Part shown: positions 1 to 7,575 of the stretch, in pieces
Layout of the letters: each line of letters begins with the position of its first letter
How positions within the stretch are numbered: the first letter of the stretch is position 1
Source of the DNA: an uncultured Eubacteriales bacterium
Lineage (GTDB): Bacteria; Bacillota; Clostridia; Oscillospirales; Acutalibacteraceae
DNA: 31,046 nt
Assembly (NCBI GenBank): GCA_934643185.1
Contig: CAKUBN010000026.1
Location: 1-31,046, forward strand
Direction: 5' to 3'
Made by a program: the position numbers and the translations under genes
The notes under the pieces: generated by a model
Databases searched by the model: none
Told to the model about the DNA's origin: nothing
The model's input: the letters and a program-made list of their open reading frames with translations, nothing else

Positions 1-1397
1 TCTCCAAACTCCACATCAATGTGGATATAACTGTCGGCTTTTTTGTGGGATAAAAGAACTACCGTCTCCACATGGCTCGTTCCCGGGAACATATCAACGG
101 GGGTGACGGCTTCCATGTTGTAGCCCTCGGCGGTGAACCGCTTCAGGTCGCGGGCGAGGGTGGCGGGGTCGCAGGAGACGTAGACGACGCGCGTGGGGCG
201 CATGGCGGCAATGGTGGAGATAACGGCGGCGTCGCATCCCTTGCGCGGGGGGTCGATGACGATGACGTCGGGGCGCTCGCCGCGCTCGTAGAGGATACGC
301 GCAGCATCTTTCGCGTCGCCGCAGAGGAATTCGGCGTTCTGCACATGGTTGTGCGCGGCGTTTTTGCGGGCGTTTTCCACGGCGGCGGGGATGATCTCCG
401 CGCCGATGAGCTTCTTCGCATGGCTCGCCATGGAAAGCCCGATGGTGCCGGTGCCGCAGTAAAGGTCAAGCAGCGTCTCCGCACCCGTCAGCCCGGCGTA
501 TTCCACGGCCTTATTGTAGAGCGCTTCCGCCTGCGTGCGGTTCACCTGATAAAATGCGTGCGGCGAAATTTCAAACTCCAGCCCGCAGAGCGTATCGCGG
601 ATCGTCGGCTTGCCCCACAGCGTGCGCAGCTCGCGGCCTAAAACGACATTTGTGCGCTCGCGGTTGATGTTGAGAACGATGCCGGTGATCTCCGGCACAG
701 CCTCGCGCAGGATATGCACGAGCAGCTCTTCCTCGTGCAGCTTCGCGCCGTTCGCGACGACACACACAAGCACCTCGCCGCTCTTTTCGCCGCAGCGCAT
801 GTAAAGGTGGCGCAGAACGCCGCTGTGCGCCGCTTCATCGTAGATGCTCTCCCCGCTCAGTTTTTGCCACGCGCGGAACGCTTCCGCCGCGCGATCAAAC
901 ACCTCGGGCTGCAAAAGACAGGTATGCGTGTCGATGATACGGTGGGAATTCACGGCGTAAAAGCCCATCTGCATTTCGCCGTTTTTGGAAAGTCCGATGG
1001 GAAGCTGGCATTTGTTGCGGTAGCGCGTGCGGGACGGCGCGCCGAGGATCGGCTCCATGGGGATATTTTCAAAGCCGCCGATGCGCTCCAAGGCGTCGCG
1101 GACACGCTGCGTTTTGATCTTCAGCTCCGCTTCATACGTGATGTGGCGGTAAACGCAGCCGCCGCACGGGCCTGCAATGGAGCAATCCGGTGTGGTGCGA
1201 TCGGGCGACGGCGTAAGCAGCTCCTCGAGCCGCCCGAATGCGTACTTTTTGAGGACTTTTACGACGCGCACGACGCAGCGGTCGCCCACGGCGGTACCGG
1301 GCACGAACACGGCCATGCCTTCTGCGCGGCAGATGCCGCTGCCCTCGGCGGTCATGGCGGTGATCTCCGCTTCAAACAAATCATTTTTCTTTATCAT
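1..1397 (-). CDS. rlmD: 23S rRNA (uracil-5-)-methyltransferase, RlmD/RumA type, 3' end cut off by window edge
   Basis: SAM-dependent m5U methyltransferase of the TrmA/RlmD family, acting on 23S rRNA in the cytoplasm. 465 codons are visible with no stop, so the C-terminus lies beyond the left edge. A TRAM-like N-terminal domain covers about residues 1-58. The family's 4Fe-4S ligands are C72, C78 and C81 (C-x5-C-x2-C) plus C160. The SAM-binding loop is DLYCGTGTIG (residues 311-320). The catalytic cysteine is C388 in DPPRKGCD and the general base is E443 in SHVETV. After the usual family end (about residue 450) the frame continues as KADSYIHIDVEFG, so the protein carries a C-terminal extension. 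The ATG at 1397 is preceded by GGAGG at a good distance. RlmD and RlmCD homologues are hard to separate by sequence alone, so the exact target uridine is inferred. Confidence 0.93.
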   Translation of the reverse strand, partial: MIKKNDLFEAEITAMTAEGSGICRAEGMAVFVPGTAVGDRCVVRVVKVLKKYAFGRLEELLTPSPDRTTPDCSIAGPCGGCVYRHITYEAELKIKTQRVRDALERIGGFENIPMEPILGAPSRTRYRNKCQLPIGLSKNGEMQMGFYAVNSHRIIDTHTCLLQPEVFDRAAEAFRAWQKLSGESIYDEAAHSGVLRHLYMRCGEKSGEVLVCVVANGAKLHEEELLVHILREAVPEITGIVLNINRERTNVVLGRELRTLWGKPTIRDTLCGLEFEISPHAFYQVNRTQAEALYNKAVEYAGLTGAETLLDLYCGTGTIGLSMASHAKKLIGAEIIPAAVENARKNAAHNHVQNAEFLCGDAKDAARILYERGERPDVIVIDPPRKGCDAAVISTIAAMRPTRVVYVSCDPATLARDLKRFTAEGYNMEAVTPVDMFPGTSHVETVVLLSHKKADSYIHIDVEFG

Positions 1398-1590
1398 GGA
1401 AAAACCTCCGTCAAACACAAAATTCTCTTTTTCATACATAAAGCAGAGAACATGCGGGTAATTTAAGGGTGAGATACGATTTCAAACGGCTTATGTGGAA
1501 GAACGCGGTCAATTTATATGTGCAAAATATACACAAATTTTTATTTTGATTTGTGCGACAATAGCAAAAGGGAGATTGTTTCAGAAACCG

Positions 1591-1619
1591 TTGACAATCG
1601 ATATTTCAGTCGCTATAAT
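1591..1619 (+). promoter_or_regulatory. Perfect consensus SigA promoter with no protein gene behind it
   Basis: TTGACA at 1591-1596, a 17-bp spacer and TATAAT at 1614-1619, matching the housekeeping consensus at all 12 positions. The expected start is near 1626. No ORF with a ribosome binding site follows on this strand before the terminator at 1695-1736. Confidence 0.8.
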
Positions 1620-1625
1620 AGAGAC

Positions 1626-1737
1626 ATAACAAATGACAACGAGCTCTGCGGTAAACGTTACCGCGACTTTTCAATACAACTCCTCCCCAAAAGAGAGCAA
1701 AAGGCGAGATTCATTTCTCGCCTTTTGCTCTTTTCTG
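1626..1737 (+). ncRNA. Candidate small RNA (promoter to terminator, about 110 nt)
   Basis: The predicted transcript starts about 7 nt after the perfect promoter and ends at a strong intrinsic terminator. It would have three parts: a 7-bp hairpin GCGGTAA/TTACCGC (1648-1654 with 1658-1664); an unpaired C-rich stretch CTCCTCCCC (1680-1688), complementary to Shine-Dalgarno sequences; and a 15-bp terminator stem. This layout resembles Gram-positive trans-acting sRNAs that use C-rich single-stranded loops to block ribosome binding sites (RsaE/RoxS type). I recognise no known Rfam family such as 6S, SRP RNA or tmRNA. The call is inferred from layout only; no expression or conservation data are available. 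Confidence 0.5.
1695..1736 (+). terminator. Intrinsic terminator, 15-bp perfect stem, probably bidirectional
   Basis: The arms at 1695-1709 and 1716-1730 are exact reverse complements around a 6-nt loop (1710-1715). TTTTCT follows on the plus strand. On the minus strand the same stem is followed by TCTTTTG, so it could also end the dehydrogenase transcript that stops at 1796. Confidence 0.85.
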
Positions 1738-1795
1738 CATTACTTTTTACCGAAGACTTTTGAAGTCTCCGCAAAAAGCGAAAAGAGCGGTAAAA

Positions 1796-2746
1796 TCACG
1801 AAACGACGTTCTGTGGCGTGCCGTTCCGGAACGCTTTCAGGTTCTCGGCGACAGTCTTAATGAGACGGGCGCGCGCGTCTCGGGACGCCCACGCGATGTG
1901 CGGCGTGACGATACAGTTTTGAGCAGCGAGCAGCGGGTCATCCTTTTTCGGCGGCTCGTGCACAAGGACGTCAAGCCCCGCTCCGGCGATGCGGCCACTA
2001 TTCAGCGCCTCGGCAAGGGCAGCTTCGTCCACAACTGCGCCGCGCGCCGTATTGATAAGGAACGCAGTGGGCTTCATCAGGTTAAGGCGCTCCGCATTCA
2101 CAAGCCCGCGGGTCTCGTCCGTGAGCGGGCAATGCAGCGAGACGACATCGGCATTTTTGAAAAGCGCGTCGAGCTCCGCCCACTGATAACGCTCGGGCAG
2201 CTCCCGTTTCGTGCGGCTGTATACGAGAATTTTCATGCCGAGCGCCGCGCCGAGCTTTGAGACGGTCTGCCCGATATGTCCGAAGCCGACGATGCCGAGC
2301 GTTTTGCCGTACAGCTCAAACAGCGGGTGCGTGCTGTGGCTCATCGTTTCGGCCTTATCCCAGTCGCCGCCGCGGGTGGCGGCGCTTATTTTTTCGGTGT
2401 GATTGCACAGCTCCAAAAGCAGCGCAAACGCCTGCTGCGCGACGGTCTCCACGCAATAAAGCGGCACATTGCACACGGTGATGCCCAGTTCTCTTGCGGC
2501 TTTGACATCGACGATATTATACCCCGTTGCAAGCAGGCCGATAAACCGCAGCTTCGGCAGTTTCTGCATAACTTCGCGGCTCATGACATTGCGGTTCAAA
2601 ATGACGGCTTCGGCGTCCTTTGCGCGCTCCACGATCTCTTCGGGTTTAGTGGAATCATACACGGTGACGCTGCCGAGCGCCTCCAGCGGTGCCCACGAGA
2701 CGTCCCCGGGGTTTGTAGAGCCGCCATCCAAAATGACGATATTCAT
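1796..2746 (-). CDS. D-2-hydroxyacid dehydrogenase (glycerate dehydrogenase-like)
   Basis: NAD(P)-dependent reductase or dehydrogenase of the D-isomer-specific 2-hydroxyacid family, 316 aa, close to the usual family length. From the chosen start, the Rossmann motif GFGHIG lies at 154-159 and the catalytic triad is R235 (NTARGAVVD), E264 (VHEPP) and H283 (TPHIAW). The strand after the dinucleotide loop ends in VYSRTKR rather than the acidic residue typical of strict NAD enzymes, so NADPH use is possible (inference). I chose the ATG at 2746 because AAGGAA lies 7 nt upstream; an ATG 8 codons earlier (2770) has no convincing site. The gene stands alone between a terminator and a repeat element, so the substrate cannot be read from context. 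Hydroxypyruvate/glycerate or another 2-keto acid is plausible. Confidence 0.9.
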   Translation of the reverse strand: MNIVILDGGSTNPGDVSWAPLEALGSVTVYDSTKPEEIVERAKDAEAVILNRNVMSREVMQKLPKLRFIGLLATGYNIVDVKAARELGITVCNVPLYCVETVAQQAFALLLELCNHTEKISAATRGGDWDKAETMSHSTHPLFELYGKTLGIVGFGHIGQTVSKLGAALGMKILVYSRTKRELPERYQWAELDALFKNADVVSLHCPLTDETRGLVNAERLNLMKPTAFLINTARGAVVDEAALAEALNSGRIAGAGLDVLVHEPPKKDDPLLAAQNCIVTPHIAWASRDARARLIKTVAENLKAFRNGTPQNVVS

Positions 2747-2810
2747 AGCGAGGTTCCTTTCTGTTTTCATTTTTCATTTTTATCCTGAGTTTATAAATGT
2801 GCTTCTTTCT

Positions 2811-2990
2811 AACGGCGGTTTTTGACCGCCGTTTAAGAAACCCCTTGATAGGGTTTCTTACGGTTAAACAGTCCCCCGGACTGTTTAACCTATTTTCCTG
2901 ATCTTGCGGTAGGCAAAAAGTGTTTCGAGCTCTGCGGAGCTCGACTTAGGGCGCTGCCCTAAGAACCCGTAAACTTTCTGAAGAAAGTTT
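2811..2990. repeat. Chain of six short hairpins (dispersed repeat element, copy 1)
   Basis: Six inverted repeats follow each other within 180 bp: 2811-2833 (8 bp), 2834-2860 (10 bp), 2862-2890 (13 bp perfect, CCC loop), 2926-2943 (7 bp), 2945-2963 (8 bp perfect) and 2971-2990 (8 bp perfect). There is no ORF. Read on the minus strand, the middle portion (motif TTTTGCCTACC, then ATCAGGA, then a CTGTCC-type hairpin) matches the element at 24951-25116, so this is one copy of a repeat family. It lies between the 5' end of the dehydrogenase gene and the purF promoter. The remainder up to 3150 is AT-rich and I see nothing in it. Confidence 0.75.
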
Positions 2991-3154
2991 AATCAAAGAC
3001 TTTATTCGTCGTTCCGCTGCTGTTTACGCAGGCTCGGCGTTTCTTTCGCTTGCTATTATACCGCATTTTGTTTTTTGTTTCAACGATTTTACGCGCCGTT
3101 TGTCAAAGGATTTTGTCATCCTCTACACATATTTGCAATTTTTAAAACTTGGAA

Positions 3155-3183
3155 TTGCATTTTCATAAAAATCCGATTATAAT
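3155..3183 (+). promoter_or_regulatory. purF promoter
   Basis: A perfect TATAAT at 3178-3183 lies 17 bp after a weak -35 (TTGCAT, 3155-3160). The expected start is near 3190, leaving a 5' leader of about 105 nt before the purF ATG. I see no purine riboswitch core in the leader. Confidence 0.65.
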
Positions 3184-3195
3184 AGTTCTGTTAAG

Positions 3196-3211
3196 CGGGA
3201 AACGTTTTCAC
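3196..3211 (+). promoter_or_regulatory. Possible LacI-family (PurR/CcpA-like) operator at the purF transcription start
   Basis: The sequence GGGAAACGTTTTCAC has the central CG and A/T-rich half sites of LacI-family operators. It resembles both the enterobacterial PurR box and the cre site (matching the cre consensus at 12 of 14 positions by my reading). It sits about 8-20 nt after the expected transcription start, a repressing position. No matching regulator gene is in the window. Confidence 0.35.
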
Positions 3212-3296
3212 GGCGTTTGCCACCTGTGTATTTTCGGCAGATAAACTGAACACAAACAGCAGAATACCGCGGTTTGCGGAGGAACGGGGGACTTCT

Positions 3297-4736
3297 ATGA
3301 ACTACGATCGAACACCATTTGAAACGGACAAGCCCGGCGAGGAATGCGGCGTTTTCGGCGCATACGATTTTGACGGACACGACATTTCTTCTTCCATTTA
3401 TTACGGATTATTCGCCTTGCAGCACCGCGGACAGGAAAGCTGCGGCATCGCCGTCAGCGACACCGAGGGCCCCAAAGGCAAGGTGGATTACTACAAGGAC
3501 ATGGGCCTTGTAAACGAGGTATTCGACGAAGAGCGCCTCAATCGCCTGCACGGCAATATCGGCGTGGGCCATGTGCGCTACTCCACTGCCGGCGCGAGCA
3601 ACCGCGAAAACGCGCAGCCGCTCATCATCCACTATATCAAGGGCACGTTGGCCGTAGCGCACAACGGCAACCTGACAAATGCCGTTGACCTCCGCGAAAA
3701 ACTAAAGTACAGCGGCGCTATTTTCCAGACGACCATCGATTCCGAGACGATTGCCTACTACATCGCACGCGAGCGCGTACAGACGAAAAACGTACAGGAG
3801 GCCGTCAGCCGCACGATGGACAAAATTGAGGGCGCCTATGCCCTCGCGGTCATGTCCCCCCGCAAGCTGATCGGCGCGCGCGATCCCTATGGCTTCAAGC
3901 CCCTATGTATCGGCAAGCGCGACAACACGTATTTCCTCTCCAGCGAGACCTGCGCGCTTGACGCCGTGGGCGCGGAATTCGTCCGCGACGTAGAGCCGGG
4001 CGAGATTGTCACCATCACGCCGAACGGCATTCTCTCCGACAAATCGCACTGCCTCCCCGCCGAAAAGCAGGGGCGCTGCATTTTTGAGTACATTTATTTC
4101 GCCCGCCCGGACAGCCGCATTGACGGCATCAACGTGTATTCCGCACGTCTGCTTGCCGGCCGTTTCCTCGCGAAAGATTCCCCCGTGGATGCGGACATCG
4201 TCGTCGGCGTGCCGGAATCCGGCAACGCGGCAGCACAGGGCTACGCCATGGAATCCGGCATCCCCTACGGCACGGCATTCGTAAAAAACAACTACGTCGG
4301 CCGCACATTCATCAAACCGAAGCAGAGCAGCCGTGAATCCAGCGTGCGCGTTAAATTAAATGTCCTGCGCGAGGTTGTCAAGGATAAGCGCGTCATCCTC
4401 ATCGATGACTCCATCGTGCGCGGCACGACGAGCGACCAGATTGTGAACATGCTGAAAGACGCCGGCGCAAAAGAGGTGCACATGCGCATCAGCTCGCCCC
4501 CGTTCCTGTGGCCGTGCTATTTCGGCATCGACGTGCCGGAGCGCCACCAGCTCATCGCCTATAACCACACAGTGGACGAGATCTGTAAGGAGATCGGCGC
4601 AGATACGCTCGGCTACCTCCGCTTAGAGCGTCTGCCGGAAATGGTGAACGGCCTCGGCATCTGCACGGGCTGCTTTACGGGCAACTACCCCATCCCCGCG
4701 CCGGAAGAAGACATCCGCGGCGAATACGAGGCGTAA
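3297..4736 (+). CDS. purF: Amidophosphoribosyltransferase
   Basis: Catalyses the first committed step of purine synthesis, PRPP plus glutamine to phosphoribosylamine. 479 aa. It starts with a 16-residue propeptide; the nucleophile after processing would be C17 in GEECGVFG, followed by the Ntn-type glutaminase domain (about 17-250). The phosphoribosyltransferase domain carries the PRPP motif VILIDDSIVRGTT (366-378). Cysteines C261, C407, C456 and C459 match the 4Fe-4S ligands of the Bacillus-type enzyme, whose oxygen-sensitive cluster fits an anaerobe. GGGGGA lies 6 nt before the ATG. No other pur gene is in the window, so purF is monocistronic here or separated from the main pur cluster. Confidence 0.97.
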   Translation: MNYDRTPFETDKPGEECGVFGAYDFDGHDISSSIYYGLFALQHRGQESCGIAVSDTEGPKGKVDYYKDMGLVNEVFDEERLNRLHGNIGVGHVRYSTAGASNRENAQPLIIHYIKGTLAVAHNGNLTNAVDLREKLKYSGAIFQTTIDSETIAYYIARERVQTKNVQEAVSRTMDKIEGAYALAVMSPRKLIGARDPYGFKPLCIGKRDNTYFLSSETCALDAVGAEFVRDVEPGEIVTITPNGILSDKSHCLPAEKQGRCIFEYIYFARPDSRIDGINVYSARLLAGRFLAKDSPVDADIVVGVPESGNAAAQGYAMESGIPYGTAFVKNNYVGRTFIKPKQSSRESSVRVKLNVLREVVKDKRVILIDDSIVRGTTSDQIVNMLKDAGAKEVHMRISSPPFLWPCYFGIDVPERHQLIAYNHTVDEICKEIGADTLGYLRLERLPEMVNGLGICTGCFTGNYPIPAPEEDIRGEYEA

Positions 4737-4766
4737 CGCTCACCGGCAAAAAGTTAAAGTTACATC

Positions 4767-4795
4767 TTGATTTCACTTTCAGTTTCTGGTATACT
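4767..4795 (+). promoter_or_regulatory. Promoter of the ABC importer unit
   Basis: TTGATT (4767-4772), a 17-bp spacer and TATACT (4790-4795), with the start expected near 4802. A second TATACTGAAAAC at 4849-4860 repeats the -10 region TATACTGTAAAC (4790-4801) but has no -35 partner. It may be an operator half or chance. Confidence 0.55.
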
Positions 4796-4801
4796 GTAAA
4801 C

Positions 4802-4929
4802 AGTTCGCGGCACGAAGCCGCTTTCGGAAACGAATTTCCGGTTTTGTCTATACTGAAAACAAAATCAAATCCCAACATGCACATGAAGGCATAAAGTTTC
4901 TCGTACGGAAGCTTTATGCCTTTTCTTTT
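4802..4929 (+). promoter_or_regulatory. Structured leader with intrinsic terminator before the ABC importer genes
   Basis: The ~160-nt leader of the lipoprotein gene contains a hairpin at 4807-4821 (5-bp stem, ACGAA loop), a hairpin at 4825-4840 (6-bp stem, CGAA loop), and an intrinsic terminator. The terminator arms start at 4886 and end at 4922 and are followed by TTTTCTTTT. Because the terminator lies between the promoter and the gene, it is either an attenuator or riboswitch-like control of the importer, or the end of a separate ~125-nt RNA. Alternatively it is simply the purF terminator and the promoter call is wrong. I recognise no known riboswitch class. Confidence 0.45.
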
Positions 4930-4960
4930 GTGCAAGACAGGAGTATCGGAGGTAAAACAC

Positions 4961-6586
4961 ATGAATTCTTTCAAAACAAAAAAGCATCGTTTTTTTGCCC
5001 TTTTAACAGCAGCCGCAATGTTTGTTTTAACTGCGTGCGGTACGGGCACGACCCCCTCATCCAGCGCATCAGAAGATGTAGACTCTTCTAAATCATCAGA
5101 AACCAGTGTATCTGAAAGCACAACTTCAACCGAAAACACGCTCGTGTACGGCTCTGCGGATTACACGCGCATCAACCCCGCCATGGACGAGCACGGCGAG
5201 ATCAACGCGCTTTTGTTCGACGGCCTCACCGCGCACGACGAAAACGGTCAGGTCGTGCCGGGTCTCGCCGAAAGCTGGGACTACGACGAAAATACATATA
5301 CCTACACGTTCCACATCCGCGAAAACATCCAGTGGCACGACGGCGAAGCTATGACGGCAGACGACGTTAAATTCACGTTTGAAGCCATCATGGACCCCGA
5401 AAACGGCTCCGAAAACGCGCCGAACTACGAGGACGTGGAGGAGATCACCGTGCTCGACGACCACACGGTCGCGTTTAAGCTCAAAGAGACGAACGCCGCG
5501 TTCCCAGAATACATGACGATGGCCGTGCTGCCAAAGCACCTCTTGGAGGGTGAAGACATGCAGGAATCCGCATTCTTCCGCGCCCCTGTCGGCACGGGCC
5601 CGTATAAGCTTGAAAGCTGGGACGAGGGGCAGTCCATCGTCCTGACAAAAAATGAAGACTACTACCTCGGCGCACCGCACATCGATACGGTCATCTTCAA
5701 GATCGTCCCAGACGACAACGCGCAGGCACTGCAGCTCAGCTCCGGCGAGCTCGACATGGCGCTGCTCGACCCCAAAAACGCCGAAAACTTTGCCGAAAGC
5801 GACACCTACACCCGCTACGATATGACGACCGCCGATTACCGCGGCATTCTCTTCAACTTCAATAACCCCTACTGGACGGAAAACCGCGACATCATCCCGG
5901 CCATCTGCTACGGCATCGACCGCGAGGCCATCATTCAGTCCGTCCTGCTCGGGCAGGGCATGGCGGCGTACAGCCCCCTGCAGCGCAACATTTATAACGA
6001 CGAAGACGTAAACCACTACGATTACGACCCCGAAAAAGCCCGCGAAATACTAGAAGCCGCCGGCTGCACGCAAAATAGCGAAGGCTACTACGAGCGAAAC
6101 GGCGAGGAGATCGGCTTTGTCATCAGCGTCATGTCCGGCGAGCAGGACCGCATCGACATCGCGCAGGCGGCGTCCCAGCAGTTAAACGAGATCGGCATTC
6201 GCTGCACCGTGGACATCCCCGTGCAGATGGACTGGGAAAACCAGATGGCGTGCCTCATCGGCTGGGGCAGTCCGTTCGACGCAGACGACCACACGTATAA
6301 GGTCTTCGGCACGGGCAAGGGTGCGAACTACTCCGCTTACTCCAACGAAAAAGTAGACGAAGCCCTCGCTAAAGCCCGCAGCACGTTCGATACCGACGAA
6401 CGCCGCCAGTATTACGCGGAGTTTCAGGAAGCGCTCGCGGAAGATCCCGCCTATGCGTTCATCTGCTACATTGATGCCAACTACATCGTGAACAAGAAGA
6501 TCCACGGCATCACGGAAAACACCGTTTTGGGCCACCACGGCGTCGGCATTTTCTGGAACATTCAGGATTGGACAATCGATACATGA
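4961..6586 (+). CDS. ABC transporter substrate-binding lipoprotein, family 5 (peptide/nickel type)
   Basis: Extracellular solute-binding lipoprotein that would deliver oligopeptides, dipeptides or a metal chelate to the two permeases downstream. 541 aa. It has a positively charged N-terminus, a hydrophobic stretch and a lipobox LTAC with the lipidated cysteine at C26. A Ser/Thr/Glu-rich linker (27-58) and the SBP_bac_5 domain to the end follow. Typical motifs include LVYGSADYTRINP near the domain start, a FHIRENIQWHDGE segment and GTGPYKLESW. I chose the ATG at 4961 because GGAGG stands just upstream and the signal peptide then begins normally. Its stop overlaps the start of the first permease. 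The substrate cannot be told from the sequence. Confidence 0.92.
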   Translation: MNSFKTKKHRFFALLTAAAMFVLTACGTGTTPSSSASEDVDSSKSSETSVSESTTSTENTLVYGSADYTRINPAMDEHGEINALLFDGLTAHDENGQVVPGLAESWDYDENTYTYTFHIRENIQWHDGEAMTADDVKFTFEAIMDPENGSENAPNYEDVEEITVLDDHTVAFKLKETNAAFPEYMTMAVLPKHLLEGEDMQESAFFRAPVGTGPYKLESWDEGQSIVLTKNEDYYLGAPHIDTVIFKIVPDDNAQALQLSSGELDMALLDPKNAENFAESDTYTRYDMTTADYRGILFNFNNPYWTENRDIIPAICYGIDREAIIQSVLLGQGMAAYSPLQRNIYNDEDVNHYDYDPEKAREILEAAGCTQNSEGYYERNGEEIGFVISVMSGEQDRIDIAQAASQQLNEIGIRCTVDIPVQMDWENQMACLIGWGSPFDADDHTYKVFGTGKGANYSAYSNEKVDEALAKARSTFDTDERRQYYAEFQEALAEDPAYAFICYIDANYIVNKKIHGITENTVLGHHGVGIFWNIQDWTIDT

Positions 6587-7575
6587 GTAAAAACCAAAAG
6601 CTCATTTGGCTTTTCAAGCGCGTTTTAAGCCTCATTTTAAGCCTGCTCGTGCTTTCGGTCATTGTGTTCGCCGTCTCGCGTTTCGCGCCGGGCGATCCGC
6701 TGCGGTCGTATTACGGCGACCGCGTGGAGAAAATGAGCGCCGCAGAGCGCACGCAGGCGGAGGAAAAGCTCGGCCTGCACGAGCCGCTGCCCGCACAGTA
6801 TTTTAAATGGCTGCAAAACGCCCTGCACGGCGATTTCGGGCTTTCCTACAAATACAAAATGCCCGTGACGGAAGTCGTCGCGGGGCGCATCGGCAGCACG
6901 GTGCTGCTCGGCGGCGTGGGCTTTGTGCTCCTGTTTTTTCTGGCGCTTTTGCTCGGCATATTTTGCGTGCGGTTTGAAAACAAGCTCCCCGACCGCGCCC
7001 TGTGCAAGCTCGGCACAGTGACGAGCTGCATCCCGGAGTTCTGGCTTGCGCTCGTCTTGATTTTGATCTTCTCCGTCACCCTACGCGTCCTGCCGAGCGC
7101 GGGCGCGTACTCCGTCGGCAAAAGCGGCGATGCGCTCGACCGCCTGCAGCACCTCATCTTGCCGCTGACCGTCGTGGTGTTGTCGCACCTATGGTATTAC
7201 GCCTACATGGTGCGCAACATGCTCGCCGAGGAAGTGCGGCGCGATTACGTGCGGCTCGCAAAAGCCAAGGGCCTCGGCACCGCACGCATTCTGCTTTGCC
7301 ACTGCCTACCGAACGCCCTGCCCGCGTTTTTCAGCCTGATGGCGGTCTCTGTGCCGCACATTTTAGGCGGCACGTACATCGTGGAGGCCGTGTTCTCCTA
7401 CCCCGGGCTCGGCACGCTCGCCTACGAAAGCGCGCGGTACAAGGATTATAACCTGCTCATGTTCCTATGTCTGCTCTCCGGCGCGGTCGTCATGGTCTGC
7501 GGGTTACTCGCGCAGCTTCTCAACGCGCATCTTGACCCGCGTCTTGCGGAAACCGAAACGGAGGTGCATCCCTAA
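6583..7575 (+). CDS. ABC transporter permease, OppB/DppB/NikB type
   Basis: Inner-membrane subunit of the peptide/nickel-type importer, 330 aa. An N-terminal transmembrane helix (about 10-32) is followed by the family motif FAPGDPLRSYYG and LHEPLPAQYFKWL. About five more membrane segments follow. The EAA loop, which contacts the ATPase, reads DYVRLAKAKGLGTARILL. The ATG overlaps the TGA of the lipoprotein gene (ATGA), indicating translational coupling. A TTG 5 codons upstream is a less likely start. Confidence 0.92.
   Translation: MSKNQKLIWLFKRVLSLILSLLVLSVIVFAVSRFAPGDPLRSYYGDRVEKMSAAERTQAEEKLGLHEPLPAQYFKWLQNALHGDFGLSYKYKMPVTEVVAGRIGSTVLLGGVGFVLLFFLALLLGIFCVRFENKLPDRALCKLGTVTSCIPEFWLALVLILIFSVTLRVLPSAGAYSVGKSGDALDRLQHLILPLTVVVLSHLWYYAYMVRNMLAEEVRRDYVRLAKAKGLGTARILLCHCLPNALPAFFSLMAVSVPHILGGTYIVEAVFSYPGLGTLAYESARYKDYNLLMFLCLLSGAVVMVCGLLAQLLNAHLDPRLAETETEVHP

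Noticed and set aside
72..1466. Plus-strand ORFs across the left end
   Set aside because: The minus strand encodes a complete RlmD-type protein with all Fe-S, SAM and catalytic residues; the plus frames are its complement.
1518..1763. 81-aa plus-strand ORF over the promoter and terminator
   Set aside because: It has no ribosome binding site, starts before the promoter and reads through the terminator stem. It is not protein-like.
2811..2990. CRISPR array
   Set aside because: The hairpins differ in sequence and there are no regular direct repeats or spacers.
3184..3296. Purine riboswitch in the purF leader
   Set aside because: I could not find the conserved aptamer core or a terminator; the leader shows only the palindrome and ribosome binding site.
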